Shown here piece by piece: positions 1-5,604 of a stretch of 8,463 nt of DNA. Each line of letters starts with the position of its first letter. Position 1 is the first letter of the stretch. The translations under genes were made by a program, and so were the position numbers. The notes beneath the pieces were generated by a model that was not told the DNA's origin, did no database searches, and saw only the letters and a program-made list of their open reading frames with translations. Source of the stretch: Candidatus Brocadiaceae bacterium (GTDB lineage Bacteria > Planctomycetota > Brocadiia > SM23-32); the NCBI GenBank assembly GCA_003567495.1, contig PWZK01000012.1, positions 1 through 8,463 of the forward strand, read 5' to 3'.

Positions 1-1
1 G

Positions 2-292
2 TCGAGCCAGTTGTCGGCAGCGATGTTTTCCATCGTCCAGACCTGTCTGATAAACGACATTTCACCGAGGGCTTATCTTGACTACTACTTCCAGGAATGC
101 GAGAAAAGGGGCGCGGCTCCCGGCGAAACCGAAATAGAATCATTCCTTCCCCACAAACTCTCCGATGATGTGAAAGGTAAACTGCGGGTGGCAGGCAGAG
201 CCGATCCCGCCGGTTCGGGGGATAAATCCGCCCCCGACCAGGCGGCCTGTCCGGCCGCAGCACGGCGCCCCGAGGCCAGGCAGGCGGCATAG
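2..292 (+). CDS. IS66-family transposase, C-terminal fragment (5' end outside window)
   Basis: The reading frame is open from the window edge, so only the last 96 or so residues of the protein are visible. The segment AAMFSIVQTCLINDISPRAY followed by LDYYF, and later IESFLPHKL, matches the conserved C-terminal domain of IS66 transposases. That domain typically reads like a YSLIETCKLNGINPYAYL block followed some 20 residues later by ELLPW. Here the usual LLPW is FLPH. A further stretch of about 37 residues, rich in Ala, Pro, Arg and Gly, follows the expected end; it looks like read-through into non-conserved DNA or a lineage-specific tail. The first ATG in the window (position 23) is not a real start, because the domain homology extends upstream of it. 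Whether the transposase is intact cannot be judged. Downstream there is only repeat-rich non-coding DNA. Confidence 0.7.
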   Translation, partial: SSQLSAAMFSIVQTCLINDISPRAYLDYYFQECEKRGAAPGETEIESFLPHKLSDDVKGKLRVAGRADPAGSGDKSAPDQAACPAAARRPEARQAA

Positions 293-416
293 TAACCCGG
301 GGGCTATCCAGATATTTCCAGTTCTTTTTTCGATTATCTTTTGCGTCTTTGACCATTGGGCTTATATATTTGGAAACACTTCAGGCAGGGTAAATAGATC
401 AATAATTCCTTTTTTC

Positions 417-482
417 CCTTCGTGAACTTCGCGTTCTTCGTGGTATTTAGCCGTTCTTGGTGCCTTAGCGTCTTTGTGTGTG
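417..482. repeat. Degenerate CTTCGTG/CTTCGCG-type short repeats
   Basis: Loosely periodic words of about 9-12 nt recur here: CCTTCGTGAA, CTTCGCGTT, CTTCGTGGT, then CTTGGTGCC, CTTAGCGTC, CTTTGTGTG. Each begins with a CTT-like word followed by a (C/A/T/G)G(T/C)G core. Degenerate arrays of this kind are familiar from intergenic DNA of many environmental bacteria. I know no established function for them. Confidence 0.5.
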
Positions 483-574
483 ACCTGCCGTTAGTCGTTG
501 GCGTTTCTGACCGCTGTCTTCTTGAACCCGTAAGAAAGCGTAAACTGGTGATCTAAACGTTCGCCGTTGTTGTT

Positions 575-603
575 AATCTGCGAAAATCTGCGAAAATCTG
601 CGG
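575..603. repeat. 10-bp tandem repeat, AATCTGCGAA unit, about three copies
   Basis: AATCTG occurs at 575, 585 and 595. The first two copies are followed by CGAA and the third by CGG, giving an exact 10-bp period. The period is close to one DNA helical turn. The unit is shared in style with the CTGCG words at 682-713. Confidence 0.75.
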
Positions 604-642
604 ACTGTCGCCTTTGTCTTAGCCGTTGCCGTTTGCTCTTTT

Positions 643-676
643 GCTCTCAGCTCTCAGCTCTTAGCTCTCAGCTTTT
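643..676. repeat. 7-bp tandem repeat, GCTCTCA unit, four copies plus a partial
   Basis: GCTCTCA is at 643-649 and 650-656, the variant GCTCTTA at 657-663, GCTCTCA again at 664-670, and a partial copy GCTTTT at 671-676. The array is nearly perfect, so it is either recent or actively maintained. Confidence 0.8.
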
Positions 677-681
677 CCGCC

Positions 682-713
682 GTTCTCTGCGTTCTCAGCG
701 CCTCTGCGAGAGG
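682..713. repeat. Degenerate TCTGCG repeat ending in a CCTCT-GCG-AGAGG palindrome
   Basis: GTTCTCTGC, GTTCTCAGC and GCCTCTGCG follow one another with a 9-10 nt step. The last ten bases form a short perfect inverted repeat CCTCT-GCG-AGAGG (701-713). It is the block nearest the truncated PEBP gene. Confidence 0.55.
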
Positions 714-735
714 TAAGTATTGAGGGATATGGGGT

Positions 736-1080
736 TCACTGAGGATTTACGTCAAGAGCATATATTTTGAATTTATATCTGTGAGTCCCGGAAGGAGGAG
801 CGGGGCCTCCATATTCCAATTTCCCGAAATCATTCATGCCCCTTATCCCTTCTGGAGCAGACCCTTCCGCTATCTCTCTTGTATCAGAAGGAATATTGAA
901 CACAATCCAGTGGTCCCACGTTCCCATCGGAGCATCGGGATCATCAACAATAAGAGCGAGAGATTTAGTCCCTTCCGGAACATCCCGGATAGAAAGCGGG
1001 GGCGAAATGTCCTCCCCGTCCGCCGTATAATTCATCGGGATGGCTTCTCTGTCTTTGAAAGCGGAGCTTGTTATCTGCAT
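736..1080 (-). CDS. YbhB/YbcL-family PEBP (Raf kinase inhibitor-like) protein, C-terminally truncated
   Basis: The 114-residue product shows the signature blocks of the bacterial phosphatidylethanolamine-binding protein family: DGEDISPPL near residues 21-29, the anion-pocket motif DPDAP at 47-51, HW at 57-58, and GGPAPPSGTHRY at 91-102. Family members of the YbhB type are usually about 150-160 residues. They are cytosolic or periplasmic and their ligands are poorly defined. No signal peptide is visible here. The protein stops four residues after the conserved YALD (107-110), so the last roughly 35-40 residues are missing. Beyond the stop on the minus strand no homologous continuation is seen, only repeat DNA. 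The break coincides with the sequence GTAAATCC (750 leftwards), which could be a transposon end. It lies 77 bp downstream of the unknown acidic gene on the same strand. Best read as a disrupted gene, possibly a pseudogene. Confidence 0.8.
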   Translation of the reverse strand: MQITSSAFKDREAIPMNYTADGEDISPPLSIRDVPEGTKSLALIVDDPDAPMGTWDHWIVFNIPSDTREIAEGSAPEGIRGMNDFGKLEYGGPAPPSGTHRYKFKIYALDVNPQ

Positions 1081-1157
1081 AAAAAGATTTCCCGCAAAAG
1101 ATTTCTGTTGATTTCAAACAAATATCACTACCCAATAGAAAAGCCGCAGGGCAGCTA

Positions 1158-1541
1158 TCATTTTTGCTGGTCAAAATCGATAACATTTCCCCGATTTTTC
1201 ATGTCCATATCGCCGGGCCTAACTATACGACCGGAGTCCCCGGGACTTTGTTTCCGCAGCTTCTGCACCTCTGCTTCAACCTGCTGGCGAGCCTGTTCGA
1301 CCTGTGGATTAGCATGTGCTGCAAATTTGTCAAAGGCGTCTTCAAGATCGTCGGCTTCTATCTCGAAAGACACCGGTAATTGCTGATTTCCCATTGGAGT
1401 CTGCACCATTAGATTCACATGCCCCACAAACCTGCTCTCCTCTTCCCCTGAATCGATCGGCTCAAGCATCTCGATCTGTTTAACCTGGAACCTGCTGTCT
1501 TCACGGTCTTCCTGACTATATTCCTGCTTCCGGTAAATCAT
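1158..1541 (-). CDS. Small acidic protein of unknown function (127 aa)
   Basis: I do not recognise this family. The ATG is preceded by a good Shine-Dalgarno sequence (AAGGTGAGG on the minus strand). The composition is rich in Glu, Asp and Gln, and there is no signal peptide, membrane segment or cysteine. Residues about 38-62 (FVGHVNLMVQTPMG then LPVSFEIEAD) look like beta strands of a small domain. Residues about 63-98 (DDLEDAFDKFAAHANPQVEQ then a Gln/Glu-rich run) look helical and could form a short coiled coil. The tail (VRPGDMDMKNRGNVIDFDQQ) is polar. It starts 48 bp downstream of the SlyD-type gene, so the two are probably co-transcribed and the product may be a cytosolic partner of the chaperone, but this is only inference. 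Codon usage and the SD make a real gene likely; the overlapping plus-strand open frame at 781-1386 is its shadow. Confidence 0.7.
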   Translation of the reverse strand: MIYRKQEYSQEDREDSRFQVKQIEMLEPIDSGEEESRFVGHVNLMVQTPMGNQQLPVSFEIEADDLEDAFDKFAAHANPQVEQARQQVEAEVQKLRKQSPGDSGRIVRPGDMDMKNRGNVIDFDQQK

Positions 1542-1589
1542 AAAACCTCACCTTCTGAATTAAAGTTTGACCTTCAAGCAGGTGGGAAG

Positions 1590-2024
1590 TTACGCTATCC
1601 CCACCAGTTCGATCTCGAATTCCAGGTCATGGTCGGCTAAAGGATGATTAGCATCAACTGTGACTGTGGAATCATCGGTATCGGTTACGATTACGTTTAA
1701 CTGCCTGCCATCTTTTTGTTTCATTTGTAACTGTTGTCCCGGTTCGGGATCAAGATCGTCGGGCAACTCACTGCGATCAAGATTAACCACAAGGTCTTCA
1801 CGACGCTGTCCATATGCCTCCTGACAAGAGATTTTTTCCCTGGATGTTTCACCGGGGCTCATGCCTTTCACTGCCTCTTCGAAACCGGGAATGATTTTCC
1901 CCTCTCCAATGGTGAATTCCAGGGGGTCACGGTCCCCGGACCTGGATTCGTCAAAGACCTTGCCGTCCTCAAGCATACCCTTATAATGCACTTTTACCTT
2001 ATCGCCTTCTTGTGCTTCTGCCAT
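1590..2024 (-). CDS. slyD: FKBP-type peptidyl-prolyl cis-trans isomerase, SlyD-like
   Basis: This enzyme class catalyses cis-trans isomerisation of Xaa-Pro bonds and acts as a cytosolic folding chaperone. The 144 residues show the SlyD layout. The first half of the FKBP fold covers about 1-70 (VHYKGMLEDGKVFDES at 12-27, GEGKIIPGFEEAVKGMSPGE at 40-59). An insert-in-flap chaperone domain follows at about 71-124. The closing FKBP strand is marked by VDANHPLADHDLEFEIELV at 123-141, equivalent to the usual VDGNHPLAG motif. The long His/Cys-rich metal-binding tail of the E. coli protein is absent, so a nickel-storage role is not supported. The start is firm: AGGAGG lies just upstream (2032-2037 on the plus strand). 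A terminator-like hairpin sits between the presumed promoter and this SD. Probably the first gene of a transcript that continues into the small acidic gene and the truncated PEBP gene. Confidence 0.92.
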   Translation of the reverse strand: MAEAQEGDKVKVHYKGMLEDGKVFDESRSGDRDPLEFTIGEGKIIPGFEEAVKGMSPGETSREKISCQEAYGQRREDLVVNLDRSELPDDLDPEPGQQLQMKQKDGRQLNVIVTDTDDSTVTVDANHPLADHDLEFEIELVGIA

Positions 2025-2043
2025 TTGTGCCTCCTATGTTAAG

Positions 2044-2079
2044 AAAAAGACTCTGTCAGGCATACGCGCCGATAGAGTC
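2044..2079 (-). promoter_or_regulatory. Terminator-like leader hairpin in front of the SlyD gene (possible attenuator)
   Basis: On the minus strand GACTCTATC pairs with GACAGAGTC (nine positions, one mismatch) around a 13-nt loop. It is followed directly by TTTTT and then, seven nt later, by the AGGAGG of slyD. A stem followed by a U run has the form of an intrinsic terminator, but it lies in a 5' leader rather than after a gene, so attenuation is possible. The stem is only moderately stable, and the same arms pair slightly better on the plus strand (G-U instead of A-C). Confidence 0.4.
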
Positions 2080-2107
2080 TCAAGACTGACCGATCTAACC
2101 TACATGT

Positions 2108-2136
2108 ACTTTAAGGGATATCGCAAAACATATCAA
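2108..2136 (-). promoter_or_regulatory. Candidate sigma-70-type promoter for the SlyD gene
   Basis: On the minus strand TTGATA (plus-strand 2131-2136) and TAAAGT (2108-2113) are separated by exactly 17 bp. The matches to consensus are 5/6 and 4/6. Transcription would start near 2101 and give a leader of roughly 75 nt that includes the hairpin at 2044-2079. A second -10-like word, TATACT (2211-2216), has no good -35. Confidence 0.35.
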
Positions 2137-2156
2137 ACAGCCTCTTCAAAAGTCAT
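2133..2156 (-). other. Seven-codon leader frame with a strong ribosome binding site
   Basis: ATG at 2156 (reading leftwards) opens MTFEEAV and stops at 2133. A near-perfect SD, GGGAGG (plus-strand 2166-2171), lies 9 nt upstream, better spaced than many real genes here. It could be a leader peptide or the remains of a decayed gene: after the stop the same frame reads YVLRYPLKYM before the next stop. If the 2108-2136 promoter is the real slyD start, this frame lies outside the slyD mRNA. Confidence 0.2.
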
Positions 2157-2227
2157 TTATCGACACCTCCCATGCCTAAAAAAATCCGCCGTTTCTTGGA
2201 AAACTTATTCCAGTATATTCTCCACTT

Positions 2228-2312
2228 TTACCCACAGATTTTTATGAAGACCCTTTTTAATTGCTAACAATTTGCTAACAACTAATGCATAAATGTGGGT
2301 AATTGTGCATAA
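2228..2312. other. Cluster of DnaA-box-like words in AT-rich DNA
   Basis: TTACCCACA (2228-2236) and its reverse complement TGTGGGTAA (2294-2302) each differ by one base from TTATNCACA. TGTGCATAA (2304-2312) is an exact match to TTATNCACA on the minus strand. They flank the direct repeat at 2261-2281. There are no dnaA, dnaN, gidA or parAB genes nearby, so a chromosomal origin is not supported. Titration sites, a regulatory role or chance are all possible. Confidence 0.25.
2261..2281. repeat. Direct repeat of TTGCTAACAA with 11-bp period
   Basis: TTGCTAACAA occurs at 2261-2270 and again at 2272-2281, one base apart, so the two copies sit on the same face of the helix. Each copy has TTG/CAA ends that are inverted repeats. 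This is the form expected of a paired operator or iteron; no protein can be assigned. Confidence 0.55.
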
Positions 2313-2458
2313 TCTTGACATTACAGCGAAGACCGCTAAACCATTGAAGTAAAGTCAGATAGCCGCCATGGAGGCGATATGTGAAGGTTTGGAGATGTGG
2401 GTATATACGATTTTCGAAAACGCGCAAAAAGTCAAAGCTCCAAAAAAATCGCCTCGCT

Positions 2459-3436
2459 TTAACCCGGCGGCCCTGGTTTTGTAACCCTGCCCTCCCACTT
2501 CCTGCATCGTCCGCCGCTTCGCGCCAGTGCCTCCCTTCGATCCGAGACCTCCACTATCTCACATCTGTTCTCACAGTCACTACAGATAAAACTGCTTGTT
2601 ATTATTCTGAGATCACAGACTTCATATCCACGATATGATGTACGCCTTACCCCGGCATCAGAGGCGATAAGAGCCGCACCGTAAGCACCCATAACCATAT
2701 TGTAACGTGGCACTATGGGTCTGCTGCCCAGCATGGATTCAAACGCACGCCTTATACCCTTATTTGCGCTTATGCCGCCCTGAAGAACTACCGGCGACTC
2801 GATATCCTTGCCTGTGCAGACATTGTTCAGAAAATTACGAACCATGGCATGGCAAAGCCCCATAATAATATCTTCCTGCCGATGACCTGCCTGCTGTTTG
2901 TGAATCATGTCGGACTCCGCAAATACCGTGCAGCGGCCGGCTATAGCAGTTGGGGTGTCGGATAGCAACGCCTTTTCTCCCAGCTCCTCTATCGAAATAT
3001 TCAGTCTCTTTGCCTGCGAATCCAGAAAACTGCCGGTTCCGGCCGCACAGACAAGGTTCATGGCAAAATCAACCACCACGCCGTCTCTTACTACAGTGAC
3101 TTTGCTGTCCTGTCCGCCTATCTCAAAGATGGTCTTAACATCCGGGTGGAGATGTATGGCGGCGCGTGCATGTGCGCTGATCTCATTCTTGACGACATCC
3201 GCCCCTATCACCCCGCCTATCAGATATCTCGCGCTGCCGGTAACACCTGCGCCGCAAACCCTGAAGCCCTCCGGCAGGACATCCCGCATCGCAGACAACG
3301 CTTTTTGAATCGATTCTATCGGATCCCCGTCCACCCTTGTATAAGCCTGAAAAAGCACCCCCCCATCTTCCGATATCATAACCAGATTGGTGCTGATCGA
3401 ACCCACGTCTATACCGAGATAACCCTGTTTTTCCAT
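2459..3436 (-). CDS. HgdC/BadF-type ATPase activase (acyl-CoA dehydratase activase family)
   Basis: Members hydrolyse ATP to drive an electron from a [4Fe-4S] cluster, held between two subunits, onto a partner iron-sulfur protein at very low potential. The 325 residues show the actin-like ATPase signatures GIDVGSISTN (8-17), GAGVTGSAR (62-70), EIGGQDSKVT (105-114), CAAGTGSFLD (130-139) and LQGGISANKGI (218-228). Cys130 and Cys169 are exactly 39 residues apart, as are the two cluster ligands of HgdC (127 and 166). Beyond the usual length of about 260 residues is an extra tail with CSDCENRC (285-292) and GGRC (308-311). That tail is known from activases tied to DUF2229 proteins and could bind a second cluster. 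The ATG lies 28 bp inside the upstream COG3581 gene and has its own SD (AGAGG about 9 nt before). It is the last gene of a three-gene operon; its substrate protein is unknown. Confidence 0.9.
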   Translation of the reverse strand: MEKQGYLGIDVGSISTNLVMISEDGGVLFQAYTRVDGDPIESIQKALSAMRDVLPEGFRVCGAGVTGSARYLIGGVIGADVVKNEISAHARAAIHLHPDVKTIFEIGGQDSKVTVVRDGVVVDFAMNLVCAAGTGSFLDSQAKRLNISIEELGEKALLSDTPTAIAGRCTVFAESDMIHKQQAGHRQEDIIMGLCHAMVRNFLNNVCTGKDIESPVVLQGGISANKGIRRAFESMLGSRPIVPRYNMVMGAYGAALIASDAGVRRTSYRGYEVCDLRIITSSFICSDCENRCEIVEVSDRREALARSGGRCRKWEGRVTKPGPPG

Positions 3437-4521
3437 GTTTGGTTGCCTCTCGTCCTCCTCGCATTAAGTATATCCACAAACGCCTCAAGGCGCGTGATGA
3501 CGCCAAGGTGGCTGGTATGTTCGTCAAAAGAACACTCTAACACGGGCAGGTCCATATCCGTGCTGATTTTGCGCAATATGGGCCGAACGCTTATTTCCGG
3601 CATGCAGCCTGTCGGACATACATGCACTACACCGTCGTAGCCGCCCCGTGCACACCTTATAGCATTCGCCACCGAATCCAGAGCGTGCCCGCCCACCAGC
3701 GACTTCAGATAAGGCGCGGCAAGCCTTTTTAGCGTCCATCTCGAATGCCGGCCCCACATCCCTATACCGAAGATGTTTTTCATCTCTTCGCCCAGAAGGA
3801 AGAAATTAAACACCTCGGCCCCGAGCCCGCCAAGAATCTCTTCGATATTATGATTCAAAAATCTGTTTCTAAGAACGGTGGCCTCACCGAGCAAACCTAT
3901 CTTCAGGGGGATTGCATCTTTCTTTACAGCTATTTTCTTAAAACGAACAGGTATGCTTTCCTTCACCCTCCGGATATCCAGCAAGGAATCGGCTCGCTCA
4001 AGATCTCCGAGACACTCGTTTAACACGCGTGTGGTATCGCCCCTGTGAAGCTCCCTGGCACGCGTGTGCCAGGCGTATTTTTCAATAGCGTCAACGGCCA
4101 GGACTTTCGCCCGCGCGCGCACACAGCATTTCAGGAAAGGCCCCGGCCTGGGATCAAAATGCCTGATAAGAGGCGGTTTTATGCCGTCGTAGCCCAGCCC
4201 AAAGATAAACAGCTTGAACCCTCGCTCTTCGAGCAACTGCTGTTGCAGCATCCGATAGTAGCGAAGCCGGCAGGTGCCTACACTGTTGACCATCACACCG
4301 TATTCCACCCCTTCGCGCGCCGCCTCCAAAAAGTGGCCGGTACATGCCTTAAACGAAAGACACGCTGAATCGGGCGAGGCGGCAACGCCAAGCTCCAGCA
4401 CCTCCGGAGTGGTGGCGGTGCGGGTCCAGGGCTCCACGTTCAAACACTGCACCGACGCCGCCAGTGCGATCGCGTAATTTCCCCACGGCTCGAAAGCTAA
4501 TCTTTTGAGTTTTTTTTTCAT
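3409..4521 (-). CDS. COG3581-type acyl-CoA dehydratase activase-related protein
   Basis: The 370-residue protein belongs to the family annotated as 2-hydroxyglutaryl-CoA dehydratase/CoA activase-related (COG3581), whose members accompany HgdC-like activases. Their true substrate is not established. Likely cluster-binding cysteines are seen at 26, 54 and 60 (DSACLSFKACTGHF), 84 (GTCRLRYY), 132-133, 302 and 306 (VCPTGCMPE) and 330 (LECSFDEH). The C-terminal block FDEHTSHLG then TRLEAFVDI (332-351) is diagnostic and closely resembles the end of the neighbouring COG3580-type protein. There is no signal peptide or membrane segment, so a cytosolic location is expected. The start overlaps the stop of the upstream gene in an ATGA, without a separate SD, so translation is probably coupled by re-initiation. 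Its own 3' end overlaps the activase gene by 28 bp. Confidence 0.85.
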   Translation of the reverse strand: MKKKLKRLAFEPWGNYAIALAASVQCLNVEPWTRTATTPEVLELGVAASPDSACLSFKACTGHFLEAAREGVEYGVMVNSVGTCRLRYYRMLQQQLLEERGFKLFIFGLGYDGIKPPLIRHFDPRPGPFLKCCVRARAKVLAVDAIEKYAWHTRARELHRGDTTRVLNECLGDLERADSLLDIRRVKESIPVRFKKIAVKKDAIPLKIGLLGEATVLRNRFLNHNIEEILGGLGAEVFNFFLLGEEMKNIFGIGMWGRHSRWTLKRLAAPYLKSLVGGHALDSVANAIRCARGGYDGVVHVCPTGCMPEISVRPILRKISTDMDLPVLECSFDEHTSHLGVITRLEAFVDILNARRTRGNQTWKNRVISV

Positions 4522-5438
4522 ACAGCGTTGTCGAGGGTATTACGCCATCCGATCGAGTCAACGAACGCTTCCAGGCGCGTATCCAGGCCGGCACGCCCCT
4601 CGTGTTCATCTATAACCAGGGTCATATACGGGATATTTTTTTCCCAAAGCAGGCCGCGGAAAACCTCCATAACGATTGAGTCGCACCCGCAGTTAAAAGC
4701 GCTCAGATGTATTACCCCGACACAACGGCCCGCATCGAGCCTGAGAAGGGCGTCGTGCATAATGCCGCAGGCGTCCCACTTAATCGGTCCGGATTCAATA
4801 CTCTCACAACCGTAGTCGGGAAAAAGCCATTTAACGTTCATGGCATCCAGCTTGCCGAACACCGGCGCCGAGACATAAGCATCATGCAGGATGTAGGGAT
4901 GGGCAAGTATAAGAAAATAATCGTCTTCACGATCAATGCACGTTTTCAGCCCGTTACGTTCCGTTTTCATAGCTGAAAGCGCCGCAGCTGCGGCGGCACG
5001 CGTCGCATTGCGTCGGAAACCGAGCTCGCTCCCCAGTTCAAGCATTGAACGGTGAACGGAACGCTTATTTTCATCTATATCGATCGTAAGTATCGGGGTT
5101 TCATCACCAAACTGCGCCACTGCACAATCAGGCAGTGAGCCGAGTTTTGGACACGCTATATGCTCGGTCAGAGTAGATAACACACGTGGTATGAACACCA
5201 CGTCCGCCGCACCCACAACTCCGTGCAGGTGCGCATCGTGAAGCTTCAGTGGCAGACAGTGTTCCGGCTCAGAGATCAAAGCGGCGCGTTCCACCGTCGC
5301 TCTGTCGGTTTTGGCGGAAACAACGACACTCAGGCCAAGAGAACGGAAAAAAACCTCCCACATGCCGGGATAAAGATGATACCAGAGAGCACGCGGCATG
5401 GCAACGGATCTGTAATCTGTTCTTTTGCTGCCTGACAT
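4518..5438 (-). CDS. DUF2229/COG3580-type CoA activase-associated protein
   Basis: This is the family often labelled 'predicted nucleotide-binding protein, sugar kinase/HSP70/actin superfamily' and assigned to DUF2229. It usually forms the second half of very large activase fusion proteins. Diagnostic blocks, in order, are IPRAL-like MPRALWYHLYPGMW, EPEHCLPLKLHDAHLHG, VFIPRVLS, ILAHPYILHDAYVS, FNCGCDSIVME and DEHEGRAG then TRLEAFVDS. Conserved Cys in the EHC, AC, FNCGC and GCE contexts are plausible iron-sulfur ligands. I place the start at the ATG at 5438 (306 residues). A GTG six codons further upstream (5456) and an ATG at 5399, where family homology begins, are alternatives; none has a clear SD. 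A -10-like TATATT (5447-5452, minus strand) would leave the 5438 ATG almost leaderless and so favours 5399. First gene of the operon, divergent from the glycosyltransferase. Confidence 0.85.
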   Translation of the reverse strand: MSGSKRTDYRSVAMPRALWYHLYPGMWEVFFRSLGLSVVVSAKTDRATVERAALISEPEHCLPLKLHDAHLHGVVGAADVVFIPRVLSTLTEHIACPKLGSLPDCAVAQFGDETPILTIDIDENKRSVHRSMLELGSELGFRRNATRAAAAAALSAMKTERNGLKTCIDREDDYFLILAHPYILHDAYVSAPVFGKLDAMNVKWLFPDYGCESIESGPIKWDACGIMHDALLRLDAGRCVGVIHLSAFNCGCDSIVMEVFRGLLWEKNIPYMTLVIDEHEGRAGLDTRLEAFVDSIGWRNTLDNAV

Positions 5439-5515
5439 GAAAAAAGAATATACCACGAAAAAAGCTTATGGTGCAAGAAACGGCAATAATAAAAAGAAAC
5501 CGTCACAAAGGCCGA

Positions 5516-5545
5516 TTGTTTGACTACAAGACAATAGTGTATAAT
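5516..5545 (+). promoter_or_regulatory. Candidate promoter for the glycosyltransferase gene
   Basis: A perfect -10 TATAAT lies at 5540-5545. The best-spaced -35 is TTGTTT (5516-5521, 18-bp spacer). A better word, TTGACT (5520-5525), is only 14 bp away. Transcription would start near 5552, giving a leader of about 53 nt. The -35 region lies within ATTGT...ACAAT (5515-5519/5531-5535), a weak inverted repeat that might be an operator. Confidence 0.5.
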
Positions 5546-5604
5546 CCGCCTGTCGTTGGTTTATGAAATATGCGGGCTAAACACCTTCAACTATACCGGG
5601 CAAA

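Larger units (their letters stand above)
293..735. other. Gene-free region between transposase fragment and truncated PEBP gene
   Basis: I find no credible gene in these 443 bases. The content is a patchwork of short tandem-repeat blocks of different unit lengths, listed separately, separated by low-complexity T-rich DNA (for example 301-420). The right edge coincides with the loss of the PEBP coding sequence. No clear intrinsic terminator for the transposase gene was seen. Confidence 0.6.
2025..2458. other. 434-bp gene-free region upstream of the SlyD gene
   Basis: No convincing protein gene is present. The stretch separates the 3' end of the activase operon from the slyD start, both on the minus strand. 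It should therefore hold an operon terminator and the slyD promoter. It contains a leader hairpin (2044-2079), a candidate promoter (2108-2136), a seven-codon leader frame (2133-2156), DnaA-box-like words and an 11-bp-period direct repeat (2228-2312). No strong intrinsic terminator for the activase operon was recognised. A 10-bp perfect palindrome TTTTCGAAAA lies at 2411-2420. Confidence 0.5.

Noticed and set aside
417..713. CRISPR array
   Set aside because: Units are 7-12 bp, directly adjacent or degenerate, with no spacers of uniform length and no cas genes.
781..1386. 201-codon open frame on the plus strand
   Set aside because: It lies antisense to the PEBP gene and the small acidic gene, has no recognisable domain and no good ribosome binding site. 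It is a shadow of the minus-strand genes.
2228..2312. Chromosomal or plasmid replication origin
   Set aside because: Only one exact DnaA box and no replication or partition gene in the window; kept only as a low-confidence observation.
2411..2420. Perfect palindrome TTTTCGAAAA as activase-operon terminator
   Set aside because: It is only ten AT-rich bases with no loop and no following T run in context; stable termination is not credible.
2369..2485. 38-codon plus-strand frame starting at an ATG in GCCATGG
   Set aside because: The translation (ending KSPRFNPAALVL) looks protein-like, but there is no SD, no recognised family, and its end runs antisense into the activase gene. Too weak to call a gene.
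2381..2638. 85-codon plus-strand frame
   Set aside because: More than half overlaps the activase gene in antisense, and no domain or SD was seen.
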